From: HGW-17 sp964516435
GTDB lineage: Bacteria > Myxococcota_A > Polyangia > HGW-17
Reading direction: 5' to 3'
NCBI GenBank assembly: GCA_964516435.1
Contig: CAZEZP010000060.1
Location: 7,072 to 71,071 of the forward strand
Length of the DNA stretch: 64,000 bases
Position 1 is the first letter of the stretch; each line of letters opens with the position of its first letter. Below are positions 16,709 to 25,531 of this stretch, one piece after another. Under the pieces are notes generated by a model that worked only from the letters and a program-made list of their open reading frames with translations, had not been told where the DNA came from and did not search any database. The position numbers were made by a program, and so were the translations under genes.

Positions 16709-17158
16709 TTACCGGATATCAGGTGGCGGGCCCGGCGGCGGCTCCCGGAAAGAACCCCCGGGGAAGGCATCCATGGGCGGACCCGGCGGCGGACCGGGTT
16801 CCATGCCCCGTTCCCGTTCCATCTCCTCCCACTTGCGAATCTGCTCCGGCGTCAGGTGTTCCCTGAGTTCACGGTCCATTTTCTGGAAGACGGCCTCTAC
16901 CTCCGGCCGGATGCGCTGGCGGATGCGGTCCAGTTCGGGCTGGTATTTACGTCCGATTTCCCGCATGCGGGCCTCCTGCTCGGGGGTCAGGTCCAGCCCG
17001 CGCAGATGTGGCGGAATCCCACCCGGGCGGTGGCGCGGCGGCGAGTTCGGGCACACCGGGTTCCTCAGCGCCATCCCCAGCAGAATGCCGGAGGAAAACA
17101 CCATCGCCAGCAGCGCCGACAGCATCAAGAACGGCGTCATCCTTCGCAGTGCATCCAT
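16709..17158 (-). CDS. Spy/CpxP/ZraP-like periplasmic protein with LTPEQ motifs
   Basis: The 149-residue protein has an N-terminal membrane or signal segment (MTPFLMLSALLAMVFSSGILLG). The helical body has LDLTPEQEARMREIGRKYQPEL and EHLTPEQIRKWEEMERERG, the paired LTPEQ signature of periplasmic CpxP/Spy-like stress proteins. A Pro/Gly-rich tail closes it. The ATG at 17156-17158 follows GGAGGTGAAGGAC, and this site overlaps the stop of the upstream gene. It ends a sigma factor / membrane protein unit, consistent with an envelope-stress sensing role. Whether it chaperones proteins or senses metals is unknown. Confidence 0.75.
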   Translation of the reverse strand: MDALRRMTPFLMLSALLAMVFSSGILLGMALRNPVCPNSPPRHRPGGIPPHLRGLDLTPEQEARMREIGRKYQPELDRIRQRIRPEVEAVFQKMDRELREHLTPEQIRKWEEMERERGMEPGPPPGPPMDAFPGGSFREPPPGPPPDIR

Positions 17159-17163
17159 GTCCT

Positions 17164-17490
17164 TCACCTCCGCAGGATGTCCATGTCCTGCCAGGCATCG
17201 CGCCCGCCGTCGAGCATCCACTGCACCAGCGTGACTCCTTCGGAATCCGCCCTGCCGGATGACTCGCGGGAAATGTTTCGCGCATTCCAGAACAGCCATA
17301 CGGCCGCGGCCAGCATCAGCACCAGGGATGCCGCCATGACCGGAGCGAACATCGCCGAGACGGCACGGCGCAGGCGGTACGAGCGCGAGACGAAACCGCG
17401 GCGCCTGATTTCCTGCACGTCCCGCTCGAAACGGGCCGGGTCCCGCCGGGGGTCCAGACTTGAAAAATCAACGGGTTCATCGGGCTTCAT
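17164..17490 (-). CDS. Single-pass membrane protein, candidate anti-sigma factor
   Basis: The 108-residue protein has a cytoplasmic-like acidic/basic N-terminal 50 residues, one transmembrane helix (about 57-79, SAMFAPVMAASLVLMLAAAVWLF) and a short outer tail. Its start overlaps the end of the sigma gene by 14 bp, the usual position for an anti-sigma factor. No HxxxCxxC zinc motif or other anti-sigma signature is visible, so the role rests only on context. The ATG at 17488-17490 is six bases after GGAGG. Confidence 0.6.
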   Translation of the reverse strand: MKPDEPVDFSSLDPRRDPARFERDVQEIRRRGFVSRSYRLRRAVSAMFAPVMAASLVLMLAAAVWLFWNARNISRESSGRADSEGVTLVQWMLDGGRDAWQDMDILRR

Positions 17491-18034
17491 CGTCAGCCTC
17501 CCGGGGAAAGGATTCCTCACCCAGCCATGCGCGCATCTTGCGGCGCGCCACGAACAGCAACTGCCGGGAATTCGTTTCGGAAATCTTCAGATTCCGCGCA
17601 ATTTCCGCGTGCTGCAGTCCTTCCATGTCGTGCAGGAGGACCACCATCCGCTCGACCTCCCGCAATCCGGAAAGCGCCTGCAGCAGGGCGTCGGCGTGCG
17701 CCTCGTCCGGCGCCTGCGCCGGGTCGGCCAGGCAGACGTCCTCCACGCGCACATGCACGGCACGCCGGCGCCGCTTGTGCAGGGACAGGGCGCAATTGCG
17801 CGCCACGGCATGGATCCACGGGCCGCAGGATTCCGGATCCGCCAGTTGGTCGATGTGACGCAGCACCCTGACCAGCGCCTCCTGCGCGGCATCCCGGGCA
17901 TCCTCCGGATGCCGCAGGACGGCGAGCGCCACGGCATGCACCGCCCCGTACCAGCGCCGCACGAAGGCATCGCACGCGCGTTCGTCGCCATCCAGCATCC
18001 TCCGGATGAGTTCGCCGTCCGTGACCTCGTCCAT
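17477..18034 (-). CDS. ECF-type RNA polymerase sigma factor
   Basis: At 185 residues the protein has only sigma regions 2 and 4. Region 2 contains DAFVRRWYGAVHAVALAVLRHPEDARDAAQEALVRV in pieces typical of ECF factors, followed by SCGPWIHAVARNCALSLHKRRRR. Region 4 has LREVERMVVLLHDMEGLQHAEIARNLKISETNSRQLL. It directs polymerase to envelope- or stress-related promoters. The ATG at 18032-18034 lies 17 bp after the CotH-like gene, and the next gene overlaps its 3' end. The operon CotH-sigma-membrane protein-CpxP-like is therefore plausible. Confidence 0.9.
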   Translation of the reverse strand: MDEVTDGELIRRMLDGDERACDAFVRRWYGAVHAVALAVLRHPEDARDAAQEALVRVLRHIDQLADPESCGPWIHAVARNCALSLHKRRRRAVHVRVEDVCLADPAQAPDEAHADALLQALSGLREVERMVVLLHDMEGLQHAEIARNLKISETNSRQLLFVARRKMRAWLGEESFPREADDEAR

Positions 18035-18051
18035 GCCGCGTGCAACTCCTC

Positions 18052-19449
18052 TCACTGCGCCAGGAAGTCCAGCGCCTTCTCCTGCCGGGCCGTGACGCGC
18101 GCGCATAGTTCCTCGATGATGGCATCGAAATCCATTCCCGGCCGCGAAAACGTGCATGGTGGGCGCTCGGCGCGGGCGGCGTCCCGGATGCGGGCCGCGG
18201 CGTCCCGGATGCGCGGACAGAGCCGCACGGGTGCGAACGGGCCTTCCACGAAGCGGCGCAGGCTTTCCCGATAGGCTGCCTCGTAGACGGGATCGTCGAG
18301 CAGGAAGCGGATGAGCGGCCAGCGCGCGTCCACCTCCGAAAGCCCAAGGCTCGGCGCTCCGCGTTCCCGGCCGTTCGTAAAGGCCTCGTTGGCATCCCAG
18401 GGGATCCAGACGAGGCGGCCCGTATCCGGAGATCGGGCCAGATAATAGTTGTGCGGCGCCATGCCGTAGGAATCCCAGTTCTGGATCACCGTGTTGGCCG
18501 AAAGCCACGCCAGAAACGCCGGCACGTCGAAGGCGGCCTCGAGCCGGGCGCGCCAGACCTCCGGGGCCGTCAGACGGTCGGGGCTGTGTAAAGCATCGTA
18601 GAGCGCCCGCACGTCCGAATAATCGGCGAGCGACCGGTGGTTTTTCTTTCCATAGCCTTCCTCGAGCCAGGTCCCCTCGGCGAACATGCCCGCCGGTCCA
18701 TCGGGCTTGTAGAGATTGCCATTGGAAAACGCCGTCTTCACGAGCGTGTCGTCGGGCTCCTCCACCAGTGTGTAGACACCGTGATACCGCGGTCCGTCGC
18801 CGGCATCCAGCACCACGGTGGCCAGTTGCGTGCGGGGTGCCGAAAGCCCGGCATCCCGGAACAGTTCCATGGCCAGATGCTCGTGCAACCCGGACGGATC
18901 GTCGAAATTGTTCTCGAGGTTCAACTGCTTGAAACCATAAAAGCGCTGGTCCCGGATCTGCGGCCAGACGTCCTCGAATTCATCGAAGTCGAGCTTGAAG
19001 GAAAACTTCTGGATTCCCGCCCTGTAGGTGATCACCAGGCTGGAATTTCCCTTCACACGGATGCCGACCCGGTACCACGTGCGTCCGTCCACCCGGACGT
19101 CGCACGGCACGAACACCGGATTCCAGCCGGAAAGGTCGATACCAGGGCCCGGCTGCACGTTTTGCAGATGTTCCCGCATGTCCTGTTGCAATATCTGCCA
19201 ATCCTCCGGGGCGATTGCAATCTCGAAATTCCATGTCCCCGATTCAAATAATTTTTCATAGTCGGGCTCCACCTTCCCGTGGGTTTCCCATGTCCAGTCC
19301 GGCGTCTCGAGTCCAACTGCATCCGAAAAAGCATCTCCCTGCCGCTCGCCGGCGGCATCCCGTCCGACGGTGCCAGACGTTTTTCCGCCACATCCGACCA
19401 GCAGACTCCAGACCAGCAACTCTCCGGCAATCCTCCGCAAGCGTCTCAT
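18052..19449 (-). CDS. CotH kinase family lipoprotein
   Basis: The 465-residue protein carries a lipoprotein signal (LLVWSLLVGC, Cys 20). The CotH fold follows: RVGIRVKGNSS, KLDFDEF, FKQLNLENNFDDPSGLHEHLAMELF, GPRYHGVYTLVEEPDD, and a late WIPWDANEAF element. These match the spore-coat CotH family of atypical secreted kinases, here in a non-spore context. The catalytic residues were not confirmed one by one. The ATG at 19447-19449 follows a GGAGGTGCCAG site; an upstream GTG frame is ignored. It lies just upstream of the sigma factor gene, so it may be co-transcribed with, or controlled by, that sigma. Confidence 0.85.
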   Translation of the reverse strand: MRRLRRIAGELLVWSLLVGCGGKTSGTVGRDAAGERQGDAFSDAVGLETPDWTWETHGKVEPDYEKLFESGTWNFEIAIAPEDWQILQQDMREHLQNVQPGPGIDLSGWNPVFVPCDVRVDGRTWYRVGIRVKGNSSLVITYRAGIQKFSFKLDFDEFEDVWPQIRDQRFYGFKQLNLENNFDDPSGLHEHLAMELFRDAGLSAPRTQLATVVLDAGDGPRYHGVYTLVEEPDDTLVKTAFSNGNLYKPDGPAGMFAEGTWLEEGYGKKNHRSLADYSDVRALYDALHSPDRLTAPEVWRARLEAAFDVPAFLAWLSANTVIQNWDSYGMAPHNYYLARSPDTGRLVWIPWDANEAFTNGRERGAPSLGLSEVDARWPLIRFLLDDPVYEAAYRESLRRFVEGPFAPVRLCPRIRDAAARIRDAARAERPPCTFSRPGMDFDAIIEELCARVTARQEKALDFLAQ

Positions 19450-19582
19450 CTGGCACCTCCCGCCGCCTCCGGCGGCCTGCGGCATCACGACACTGGAACA
19501 CGTGATTCCGTTAGGCAACACTTTTCATCGTTTCTCTCGTTTCGCATTTTCCACACGATTTCCTGAAATCGAAAGAATCAAA

Positions 19583-19610
19583 TTGACGGTTTGCTTTTTC
19601 CTGCATACTG
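19583..19610 (+). promoter_or_regulatory. Promoter candidate for the hybrid histidine kinase
   Basis: TTGACG (19583-19588) and ATACTG (19605-19610) are 16 bp apart in an AT-rich stretch 40-65 bp upstream of the kinase start. This is the only good sigma-70-like pair seen in the 200-bp divergent region. Confidence 0.45.
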
Positions 19611-19647
19611 TTTGTTCGTTTTGCACACTCATTTTTCGAGGTATCCC

Positions 19648-21747
19648 ATGCTGCGCGACGAGTGCATGGAAAAAGTGAAATTCGAGGCCATGTTCCGGCA
19701 ACTTCCGGATGCGATCTTCCTCTCGACGGTGCCGGAAGGGCGCATCGTGGAGGCCAATCCGGCCGCGGAGCGCATCACGGGACTTTCACGGGACCAATTG
19801 ATTGGAAAGACCTCGACGGAACTGGGCTTCTGGGTGAATGCCAGTGAGCGGGCGCGGTATCTGGAGGAACTGGGAAAAAACAGGAAGATTGCGGATTTCG
19901 AGGCGCTCTTTCGCAACGCCCGCAGCGAACACGTACGCGGGCTGCTCTGGGGCGAATGGCTGGATCTTCCCGAGGGACCGCACGTGCTGACCATCCTGCG
20001 CGACGTCACCTCCCTGCGCCGCGAGCAGGAGGAACTGCAGCAGCGGCTTCGCGATCAGAGGCATCTGCTGCAGTTCGCCGCGGACCTCACCCAGAACATG
20101 GACCGCACGGCCGTGCACGCGCTCATCGCGCGGCACGCGGCAGTTTTCTCGGGCGCCTTCCTCGTGAGCCTTTCGGAATGGTGCGAAACCTTGCAGGAAC
20201 TGGTCCTGCGCCATCTGGAAATAGAGAATTCGTGGCTGCAGAAGATCGCGTCCATCCTGGGAAAGAAACCCGAAGCCATCCGCGTGCGGCTCTCGCCGGA
20301 ACAATACCGGGAAGTGATGGAAAAACGCTGGATTTCGGTGGATTCCCTGCACGAGGTGACGTTCGGCGCCATTCCCCGGCCCGTGTGCGCCCTCATGGAG
20401 CGCGCCCTGGGACTTACGCACTTCATCGGCATCGCCTTCGTGGTGGAAGAGCGGCTCTACGGAACGGCCATGCTGGGGTTCCGGAAAAAAGGCGAACTCC
20501 CCCTGCAGGAAACGCTGGAAACGTTCCACAACGTGGCGGCGCTGGCCCTGCGCCGCGCCCGGCTGGAAGAAGAAGGCGCGCGCATGCAGGAACGGCTCGC
20601 GCAGGCGCAGAAGATGGAAAGCGTGGGACGGCTGGCCGGCGGCGTGGCGCACGACTTCAACAACATGCTGGGAGTCATCGTGGGGCACGCCGAGATGGCC
20701 CTCTCGCGTGAAGCGGAACTGGACGGGCAGACCCGGGAAGACCTGCGGGAGATCCTGCATGCGGCGCAGCGCTCGGCGGAACTGACGACCCAGTTGCTGG
20801 CCTTTTCGCGCCAGCAGGCGGCCTCGCCCCGGGCGCTGGACGTGGATGCCGCGATCACAGGCATGCTGCGCATGATGCGGCGCACCATCGGCGAGCACGT
20901 GCGACTGGAGTGGAAACCCGGCGCCCACGGTGCCGCCGTGTGGATCGATCCCGTGCAGATGGATCAGATCATCCTCAACCTGGTGGTCAACGCGCGGGAT
21001 GCCATCTCGGACGGCGGTGTGATCACGCTGGAGACCGCCTGCCGCCGCCTGAAAGAGGCAGATGTCGATGCGCAAGACGAAAACGCCCGGCTCCTCGCCG
21101 GCAGGGACGTGGTGGTGATTTCGCTGTCCGATACGGGCTGCGGCATGGGACCGGACCAGTTGGCCCGCCTGTTCGAGCCGTTCTTCACCACCAAGGGGCC
21201 GGGGCGCGGCACCGGGATGGGGCTGCCCACCGTGCATGGCATCGTGAAGCAGAACCAGGGCTTCATCCGGGTGCACTCGCAGAAGGGCGAAGGATCCACG
21301 TTTTTGGTCTATCTGCCGCGCACCGATGCATCCCCCCAGATGGAAGAAAAAAAGCCGGCTGCGACGGCGGTGGGCAGCGAAACGGTGCTGCTCGTGGAAG
21401 ATGAAGAATCCATCCTGCGGGTCGGCAAGACGATCCTGGAGCGCCACGGCTACACGGTCTTCGGGTTCTCGAACCCCCGGCAGGCCCTGTCCTTCCTGGA
21501 AACGCAGGCTCTGCGCGTCCACCTGCTCGTAACGGACGTCATCATGCCCGAACTCAACGGGCGCGAACTGTGGGAAAAGGCGCATGTCCTGCACCCCGGA
21601 CTCAGGGTGCTCTTCATCTCCGGCTATCCGGCCGACGTCGTCACCTCGCAGGGCATCCTCGAACCGGGCACCTGCTACCTGCAGAAGCCGTTTGCGATCG
21701 AAAGCCTGCTCTCGGCCGTGCGGGCGGCGCTGGATGGAGAGCCGTAA
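19648..21747 (+). CDS. Hybrid histidine kinase (PAS, GAF-like, HisKA, HATPase, receiver)
   Basis: The 699-residue cytoplasmic kinase has an N-terminal PAS domain (about 10-125), a GAF-like region (about 140-305), HisKA with phospho-His335 (RLAGGVAHDFNNML), HATPase_c with the N box (LNLVVNARDAI), DTGCGMG and GTGMGLPTVHG, and a C-terminal receiver with Asp630 (LLVTDVIMPELNG) and a Lys in LQKPFA. No transmembrane segment is present, so it senses an internal signal. The closest start with a site is the ATG at 19648 (GAGGTATCCC). No partner response regulator is adjacent; phosphotransfer to an unlinked protein is implied. Confidence 0.93.
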   Translation: MLRDECMEKVKFEAMFRQLPDAIFLSTVPEGRIVEANPAAERITGLSRDQLIGKTSTELGFWVNASERARYLEELGKNRKIADFEALFRNARSEHVRGLLWGEWLDLPEGPHVLTILRDVTSLRREQEELQQRLRDQRHLLQFAADLTQNMDRTAVHALIARHAAVFSGAFLVSLSEWCETLQELVLRHLEIENSWLQKIASILGKKPEAIRVRLSPEQYREVMEKRWISVDSLHEVTFGAIPRPVCALMERALGLTHFIGIAFVVEERLYGTAMLGFRKKGELPLQETLETFHNVAALALRRARLEEEGARMQERLAQAQKMESVGRLAGGVAHDFNNMLGVIVGHAEMALSREAELDGQTREDLREILHAAQRSAELTTQLLAFSRQQAASPRALDVDAAITGMLRMMRRTIGEHVRLEWKPGAHGAAVWIDPVQMDQIILNLVVNARDAISDGGVITLETACRRLKEADVDAQDENARLLAGRDVVVISLSDTGCGMGPDQLARLFEPFFTTKGPGRGTGMGLPTVHGIVKQNQGFIRVHSQKGEGSTFLVYLPRTDASPQMEEKKPAATAVGSETVLLVEDEESILRVGKTILERHGYTVFGFSNPRQALSFLETQALRVHLLVTDVIMPELNGRELWEKAHVLHPGLRVLFISGYPADVVTSQGILEPGTCYLQKPFAIESLLSAVRAALDGEP

Positions 21748-21881
21748 TCCGCCCGACCTCCGCTTCCATGCGACTTCGCCGGCTACGGGCAGGACGGCCG
21801 CAGGGCAACCCTGAGCGCGGGGAATGCGGATGAAGTTATTTTTTTCAGGTGCGATTGCGTAAAGGAATCGGCGGATAAGGA

Positions 21882-23621
21882 TCAGTACCCGTAGGTGCCG
21901 GTCTGGGCGATGGCCCAGCCATAGGGGCTGTACATGACCACGTTGCCGTCATTCTGCACATCCAAAAACGTCCCGTAATAGCCGGTCGTGTTGGTGGCCC
22001 AGACGGGCTGCCAGGCGGCATCGTAGACCACGAGGTTGCCGTCGGTCTGCATGACCAGGCGGCCGGGCGCATAGCCCCAGAGGTTGGCGGCCCACAGTAC
22101 GTAGTAGTCGTACATGTAGAGCACCAGGTTGCCGTCGGTCTGGTAGATCCAGCGGAAACGCCCATCAGAAGAAACGCGGGACTGGCCGGGCAGGAGTTCC
22201 TCGCCCGGGCACATCCGGTAACTGGCCGGCTGGCAGGGCGGCAGCGGCGCCGACGTCAGCGTCACGTTCACCTTGCCGTCACAGTAGTTCGAGGACCAGC
22301 AGCCGGCATACAGCGTATAAACGCCGGCATAGGGTGCCGTAATAGAAATAGAGGATTGCAATCCACAGGCATCATCATTATATGATACCTGCATTCCATT
22401 GTAATAGAGCCGAAGATATGTATCCGTCGAACTCGTTCCGCAGGTGCTGATGGTATAAGTGGCGCCAGCCGCGAGCGTCAACTGGATGGGCACGGCGTTG
22501 ACGGTGGCGGAGTTGGTGTTGGCGGCCGAATACCAGTGCATCCACGGGTGGTTGTAGCCACGGCTGGTGGATTCGTTGCAATCGGGGGAGCCGTCCTGGT
22601 CCAGTTCGACACCCCAGATGTCCACGCTGATGTCGGTGTCGCTGTCGCCGTCGTTGCACCAGTACCAGTGGCGCTCCATGTACGGCCCGTAGACGAAGGA
22701 GGCCATCTGCACGCGGGTGTCGTCGTGGCAGTTGTGGCCGCCGTCCTCGGAATCCCAGTCATAGCCCGTGCTGCAGGTGAGCGCGGTCCACGCGGGCTTG
22801 TTGATGAAGGAAATGCCGCACTTCATGCCCATGGAACTGGCGCACGTGCCGTGGTTGCAGAAATCGTAGTAGGCGAACCAGTTGGTGCCCAGCCATTTCT
22901 GGATGCGGGTGGCGCTGTGCTCGCCGATGTTCCAGGCGATGCCCTTGGTGTGCACGGAAATGAGATACCAGCCGGCATCGAAATATTTGGGAGCATCCTC
23001 GGGGCCGTCCGTGCCGCCGCCGCCGGCCAGCGCCGGAGCATCGAGCGGACGGGCACCCCCGTGATCCGCCGCCATGAGCGCAGACGTCTCGAAGGCTTCG
23101 ATGGCCCGGTGCCCGAAAGACGCGACCGCCTCGATTTCAGGCGTCATCGCCACGGCCGCATCGAGACCCGCCTGCGCCTCGAAGGCGCCCGGCAGCACTT
23201 TCGAGGCCTCGGCGATCATCTCGAAGTACTCGCGGTTGCTCGGTCCGGCCGCCGGCAAATCGTCGCGCCAGGCGAGCTCCTCCTGCCATTGGGGGTTCAC
23301 GAAATCGTCCCCGCCGCGGCGCAGGTACAGGATGCGGCCCTCCTCGTCCAGGATGCGCACGTCGGTCTCATACATGGGGAAAGAGGGATCCTGCAGATAG
23401 GGTTCCGGGGCCAGGCGGCCGCGCACGGCTTCGAGCGTGATGGATTTGTTCCCCTTCACGTAGACCGCCTTGAACGATTTTTCCGGAACCAGTTCCTGGA
23501 TGGTCAAACCCTGGGACAACTGGATGGAAGGCGATGACGAATGCTGCAGTTCCGGTTCCGCCGCGCAACCCGCCCACCACACGAACAATCCGAAGACGAC
23601 CGGCCATGTGAGTTTTTTCAT
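21882..23621 (-). CDS. Secreted lipoprotein with PPC-like domain and bulb-type lectin domain
   Basis: The 579-residue protein has a lipoprotein signal (FVWWAGC, Cys 19). A Cys-rich globular domain of unknown type spans roughly 190-350. A beta-sandwich resembling a pre-peptidase C-terminal domain follows (TISTCGTSSTDTYLRLY ... DDACGL). The last 100 residues form a bulb-type (GNA) mannose-binding lectin with three Q-x-D-x-N-x-V-x-Y motifs: QTDGNLVLY, QTDGNLVVY and QNDGNVVMY. These bind mannose in known lectins, so carbohydrate attachment is inferred. AAGGAG precedes the ATG by nine bases. Confidence 0.8.
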   Translation of the reverse strand: MKKLTWPVVFGLFVWWAGCAAEPELQHSSSPSIQLSQGLTIQELVPEKSFKAVYVKGNKSITLEAVRGRLAPEPYLQDPSFPMYETDVRILDEEGRILYLRRGGDDFVNPQWQEELAWRDDLPAAGPSNREYFEMIAEASKVLPGAFEAQAGLDAAVAMTPEIEAVASFGHRAIEAFETSALMAADHGGARPLDAPALAGGGGTDGPEDAPKYFDAGWYLISVHTKGIAWNIGEHSATRIQKWLGTNWFAYYDFCNHGTCASSMGMKCGISFINKPAWTALTCSTGYDWDSEDGGHNCHDDTRVQMASFVYGPYMERHWYWCNDGDSDTDISVDIWGVELDQDGSPDCNESTSRGYNHPWMHWYSAANTNSATVNAVPIQLTLAAGATYTISTCGTSSTDTYLRLYYNGMQVSYNDDACGLQSSISITAPYAGVYTLYAGCWSSNYCDGKVNVTLTSAPLPPCQPASYRMCPGEELLPGQSRVSSDGRFRWIYQTDGNLVLYMYDYYVLWAANLWGYAPGRLVMQTDGNLVVYDAAWQPVWATNTTGYYGTFLDVQNDGNVVMYSPYGWAIAQTGTYGY

Positions 23622-23710
23622 GATGACACTCCTTCGCCTCATGCAATGAATGAAGCTGCCGACTGACGGCAAACCTCGTGCCAGCTGTATCGGCATTTTG
23701 AAAAACCGTT

Positions 23711-23739
23711 ATTTATTCGGGTTTTCAGTTGTTCTTCAA
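23711..23739 (-). promoter_or_regulatory. Promoter candidate for the lectin lipoprotein
   Basis: Minus-strand TTGAAG (23734-23739) and ATAAAT (23711-23716) are separated by 17 bp inside a distinctly AT-rich intergenic stretch (23622-23875), about 90 bp before the start codon. Confidence 0.4.
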
Positions 23740-23875
23740 AAAATCTGGGGGTTTCACGAACTTGTCCAGAAAAAAGACACATCAAGCCTGTCTGTCCACT
23801 TCATGGACACACGAAATCCCTATTTTTCCCACTCCGGGTTTCCGTCATGCAGGGATGTTCAAATACTGGACACCA

Positions 23876-24622
23876 TCAGGGACCGGAGCGTCCTACGGGC
23901 AGCGAACCGTGCCGCTTGCCGTCGGATATGCCAATCTCGAAGAAATACGGCCACCAAATGCCCATAGACTGCAATACTTCAGCAGAACTATAATATCTAT
24001 TTTTTCCAAGTGGCAATTCATGCGCATCATCATAATAATCATCTTGCCAATTGTTGGGATCGTGGACAATTAGCCATTGAAAACCGTCGAAATGTCCCTT
24101 GACGATCAGGAAATGCCCGGAGTCATAGGCATAGAAGCGGTCGAAATGCGTGGCCTTCGGATTGGCCGCCCGCGTGATGTATCCCATGTTCAGGCACACC
24201 AGCAGAATCGACCCGGCGTCGAGCGCCTCGCGCAGGGTCTCGGCCGAGGCCGGCCGGATGCGGTAGGGAACGCTCCAGGCGTCCAGCGCCGCGGCGATGT
24301 CGTTGGTGTACCACCATCCCGTGGTGCCCGGCGTGATGGTTTCGCGGATTTCGGATACGGGCACGTCCAGTTCCGCATCGAACCAGTGCATGGCCATGGC
24401 CACGGACGTGGGACCGCAGTTGCTGCCCTGCGCCGGCCCGGTCCCCATCTGCGTGCGGTACCAGTCGTAGGCCCGGTCGTTGTCGGCCTCCTCATCCGTG
24501 ATGCAGCCGATTTCCGGATACTCGGGCGCGCCTGCGGGGCACTTCGGGCCCGGCGATGGGCCGTCGCAGGCGAAAAGTCCGGTCCCGAACGCCATCAGCC
24601 ATGGAAAAATCCGGCGGAACAT
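23876..24622 (-). CDS. C39-like papain-fold peptidase lipoprotein
   Basis: The 248-residue protein has a lipoprotein signal (FGTGLFAC, Cys 19). A cysteine-protease core has Cys69 in GSNCGPTSVAMAMHWF, His170 in SGHFLIVKGH and Asp188 in VHDP, the C-H-D order of peptidase C39-like family 2 proteins. The substrate is unknown. Because it is predicted to face the envelope or surface, it is not the leader-cutting domain of a bacteriocin transporter. The ATG at 24620-24622 follows GGGAGAACCCTG. It is transcribed toward the lectin gene, separated by 254 bp of AT-rich DNA. Confidence 0.8.
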   Translation of the reverse strand: MFRRIFPWLMAFGTGLFACDGPSPGPKCPAGAPEYPEIGCITDEEADNDRAYDWYRTQMGTGPAQGSNCGPTSVAMAMHWFDAELDVPVSEIRETITPGTTGWWYTNDIAAALDAWSVPYRIRPASAETLREALDAGSILLVCLNMGYITRAANPKATHFDRFYAYDSGHFLIVKGHFDGFQWLIVHDPNNWQDDYYDDAHELPLGKNRYYSSAEVLQSMGIWWPYFFEIGISDGKRHGSLPVGRSGP

Positions 24623-24817
24623 CAGGGTTCTCCCGGGCCGCCAAGGCAACAGGCGCGGCCCGGAAAACTATGCCACGAAAAACCGGAAAATCAATGCCGG
24701 TTTTCGCCGCGCGGGAACGGCCGCCCGGTGTGACCGGCAAACAGTTTTGCACGCAGGCCGAAGATGTGGTAGGCGGCTTGCGGCGCCCGGAAAAACCCGG
24801 ACGCGGTGGAGGCCGCC

Positions 24818-25429
24818 ATGACGAAAAGTCTGATGAAATTTCTCCCACGCTGGATGCGCACCCCGTTCTTCCCACTGGCGCTGCCGCTAACTGTGCTTTT
24901 GGTCCTCTCCGGTTGCGACAACGAAAAACGCTACAGCCAGCCGTACTGCGGCAACGGTGCCATCGACGACGGCGAGGAATGCGACGGTGCGAGCCTGGGC
25001 GGGGCCACCTGCGTTTCACGCGGGTTTTCCGGAGGCATTCTGACCTGCAGCCTGGACTGCATGTTCGACACGGACGAGTGCACCGGCGGCTGCCAGGACG
25101 CCTGCACGCAGGGAATCACGCGCTGCGACTCGGAAACTGCCGCTCAATCCTGCATCGTGGGACCCCGCGGCTGCACCGAGTGGCTCACCACGCCCTGCGA
25201 AGGCGACACCCCCTACTGCGTGGTGGACCAGGGCACGGCCCGCTGCGCCGCATCCCCCTGCCTCGTGGACTGCACGCCCGGTGAAAAGCGCTGCTCTTCC
25301 GACGGGCATGCCCGCCAGGTCTGCGTGCTGGATGAAAACGACTGCCCCCAATGGGATTCGAGCCCCTGCCCCGAGGAAACGCCCGTCTGCCACCTCACGG
25401 ACGGGGTCTTCTCCTGCGAGGCCATGTAG
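24818..25429 (+). CDS. Cys-rich lipoprotein with a DUF4215-type repeat
   Basis: The 203-residue protein has a long N region, then a hydrophobic segment ending LLVLSGC (Cys 33). The mature part contains 20 or more cysteines. It begins with YCGNGAIDDGEECDG, the signature of Cys-rich repeats common in myxobacterial surface proteins. Later Cys pairs recur at regular spacing (CTQGITRCDSE, CTPGEKRCSSDG), suggesting two or three related modules. GGAGG lies five bases before the ATG at 24818. It is divergent from the C39-like gene. Function unknown; likely a surface protein. Confidence 0.75.
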   Translation: MTKSLMKFLPRWMRTPFFPLALPLTVLLVLSGCDNEKRYSQPYCGNGAIDDGEECDGASLGGATCVSRGFSGGILTCSLDCMFDTDECTGGCQDACTQGITRCDSETAAQSCIVGPRGCTEWLTTPCEGDTPYCVVDQGTARCAASPCLVDCTPGEKRCSSDGHARQVCVLDENDCPQWDSSPCPEETPVCHLTDGVFSCEAM

Positions 25430-25470
25430 TTGGACCCGTTCCCGCATCGGACACACCCCTTCCCCAAGTC

Positions 25471-25486
25471 GAGCGCCCCGCTCTTT
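25471..25486 (+). terminator. Weak terminator hairpin between convergent genes
   Basis: GAGCG-CCC-CGCTC followed by TTT lies 40 bp after the stop of the plus-strand lipoprotein gene. The stem is only five pairs and the T run is three bases. Confidence 0.35.
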
Positions 25487-25531
25487 GCCGCCGCGTCGTG
25501 GCGCAGACTCCTTCCGCCGCTGCATTCGATG

